This document shows positions 63,701 through 64,000 of a stretch of 64,000 bases of DNA, in pieces. Within the stretch, counting starts at the first letter, position 1, and every line of letters begins with the position of its first letter. The notes beneath the pieces were generated by a model. It made no database searches and was not told the DNA's origin. It saw nothing but the letters and a program-made list of their open reading frames with translations. The translations under genes and the position numbers were made by a program. The stretch comes from Dryobates pubescens (Eukaryota > Chordata > Aves > Piciformes > Picidae): assembly GCF_014839835.1 (NCBI RefSeq), contig NC_071642.1:10599455-10663454 (forward strand), in the 5' to 3' direction.

Positions 63701-63839
63701 GGCACGGATGGGGCTGTCTGGAAGCCCTAGCGCCAGGGCTGCCCTTCTCCCTCTGCTCTTCCCGCAGGCTGCTGAGCAACAACAAGATCACGGTGCTGGA
63801 GAACGGCTCCTTCCTCGGGCTGCGGCTGCTGGAGAAGCT
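54503..63839 (+). CDS. ADGRA2: ADGRA2 (GPR124), adhesion GPCR, first two coding exons only
   Basis: Exon 1 (54503-54732) and exon 2 (63768-63839) join in phase 2; the gene continues beyond the window. Seen: a signal peptide (about 1-24, poly-Leu/Ala core); a cysteine-rich LRR N-cap with C27, C34, C36 and C56; the RRRVVCSGG block that is near-identical in human; and the first leucine-rich repeat LLSNNKI followed by NGSFLG and LLEKL, with sequon NGS. Exon 2 is exactly 72 bp, the standard LRR-repeat exon. Known: ADGRA2 works with RECK as a WNT7A/B-specific co-receptor in brain endothelium for CNS angiogenesis and the blood-brain barrier. The join is one Leu shorter than my recollection of human (TVTLLLSNN). 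The Ig, GAIN and seven-helix parts are not in the window. Confidence 0.92.
54733..57769. other. ADGRA2 intron 1, 5' part
   Basis: Unique intronic sequence, with a short tandem GGGCATGTGGCAGGGTT repeat (about four copies) near 56682-56735. No extra exon is recognised. Confidence 0.5.
57770..58132 (+). mobile_element. CR1 LINE 3' fragment in ADGRA2 intron 1
   Basis: Sense CR1 with GCTCTCTACAACTCCCTGAA, GGAGGTGGTGGAGTCCCC, GGTTTAGTGGCCATGG and the 3' end GGAGGTCTTTTCCACCCC. Confidence 0.9.
58270..58610. promoter_or_regulatory. candidate regulatory island in ADGRA2 intron 1
   Basis: A unique AT-richer block with CTAATCGCCTAATGG, CTCATTTATGTGCAC and TTGACTTATGACC. Only texture supports the call. 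Confidence 0.35.
58672..58738 (-). mobile_element. CR1 LINE 3' terminus
   Basis: A short antisense 3' end: GTTGGAAAACAACTCTAAGG, then TCATCAGGTCCCACC and CCAACACCGTGGCCATCC. Confidence 0.65.
59195..59580. promoter_or_regulatory. candidate regulatory island in ADGRA2 intron 1
   Basis: A unique AT-richer block with TTGAATTAATGCACTTGG, TTTATTGTTTCAGC (FOX-like) and GTTATTTATCCAAGTGG. Endothelial enhancer activity would be a guess. Confidence 0.35.
60940..61530. repeat. 60-bp minisatellite in ADGRA2 intron 1, about ten copies
   Basis: The unit contains CCCCTAGTACCACACTGGGG, TCCCGTGGGCAGTGCCCGTG and GCTCAGAGTG, repeating at exactly 60 bp from 61021 to about 61500 with few differences between copies. 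Frames through it are repeat translations. Confidence 0.97.
62331..62527. repeat. 66-bp tandem repeat, three copies, with a palindrome in each
   Basis: AGGGCTGCTTCAGGAGTG starts at 62331, 62397 and 62463. Each unit contains GATGCTCC-TCTG-GGAGCATC, a perfect 8-bp inverted repeat with a 4-bp loop. Confidence 0.95.
63768..63839 (+). CDS. ADGRA2: ADGRA2 coding exon 2 (first LRR)
   Basis: 72 bp, phase 2 to phase 2, encoding [17 protein letters not shown] to LLEKL; acceptor TTCCCGCAG, donor GTGAGT. Confidence 0.93.
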
Positions 63840-64000
63840 GTGAGTGCCCTGCGTGCAGCTGGGGGGTCGTGGCAGGCGGGTTGGGGTGCAGGCAGGGTGC
63901 CCACGGGCTGTGAGCAGGATGGGTGCCGGCAGCACCGTGGAGGTCCTGCACCCTCCCGACATCACTCCCGGGCGCTGCAGCGGGGCTGAACACCAGGGCG
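63840..64000 (+). other. ADGRA2: start of ADGRA2 intron 2
   Basis: The next LRR exon is not reached before the window ends. Confidence 0.8.

Overview
The window is vertebrate nuclear DNA, almost certainly from a bird. About 27 CR1 LINE fragments, in both orientations and several 3'-end types, cover roughly 13% of it by my hand-drawn boundaries. There are no Alu-like SINEs, and the protein-coding exons are closest to amniote proteins as I remember them. The many GC-rich minisatellites and compact genes suggest a small, GC-rich chromosome. The high CR1 load would fit a CR1-rich lineage such as woodpeckers and their kin, but that is only a guess.

Four genes lie on the + strand in the order ZNF703 - ERLIN2 - PLPBP (PROSC) - ADGRA2 (GPR124), the same order as human 8p11.23. 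ZNF703 (two coding exons, 8415-11079) is a NET-family transcriptional co-repressor. ERLIN2 (11 coding exons, 27675-38734, 342 aa) is an ER-membrane SPFH protein of ER-associated degradation. PLPBP (8 coding exons, 44147-48290, 276 aa) is a pyridoxal-phosphate-binding homeostasis protein. Only the first two coding exons of ADGRA2 (54503-54732 and 63768-63839) lie inside the window. The genes are neighbours by conserved synteny; nothing shows that they act in one pathway.

Layout: 1-8050 has no gene. It holds nested CR1s with a 0.9-kb AGAGG minisatellite, a 1.4-kb A/G-rich tract, further CR1s, and a CCATGCC-type array running up to the ZNF703 CpG promoter. 8060-12070 is ZNF703, whose only coding-region intron is largely a 41-bp minisatellite. 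12070-27400 is a non-coding interval with AT-richer islands that look like conserved regulatory elements, broken up by CR1s and tandem repeats. 27400-41920 is ERLIN2 with a long 3' UTR. 43800-49830 is PLPBP. 53900-64000 is the ADGRA2 promoter, first exon, a 9-kb intron and the second exon.

The most interesting signal is in the ZNF703-ERLIN2 interval. The octamer TGATTAAT (a PBX-HOX-type site) occurs seven times in 10.6 kb. In four of these, CTGTCAG (a MEIS/PREP-type half site) precedes it at a fixed 2-4 bp spacing. Two of the four, 1 kb apart, are clearly similar over more than 100 bp. This looks like a local family of related regulatory elements rather than isolated motifs. The other observations concern minisatellites growing in or next to CR1s, and antisense CR1s ending within a few tens of bases of splice acceptors in ERLIN2 and PLPBP.
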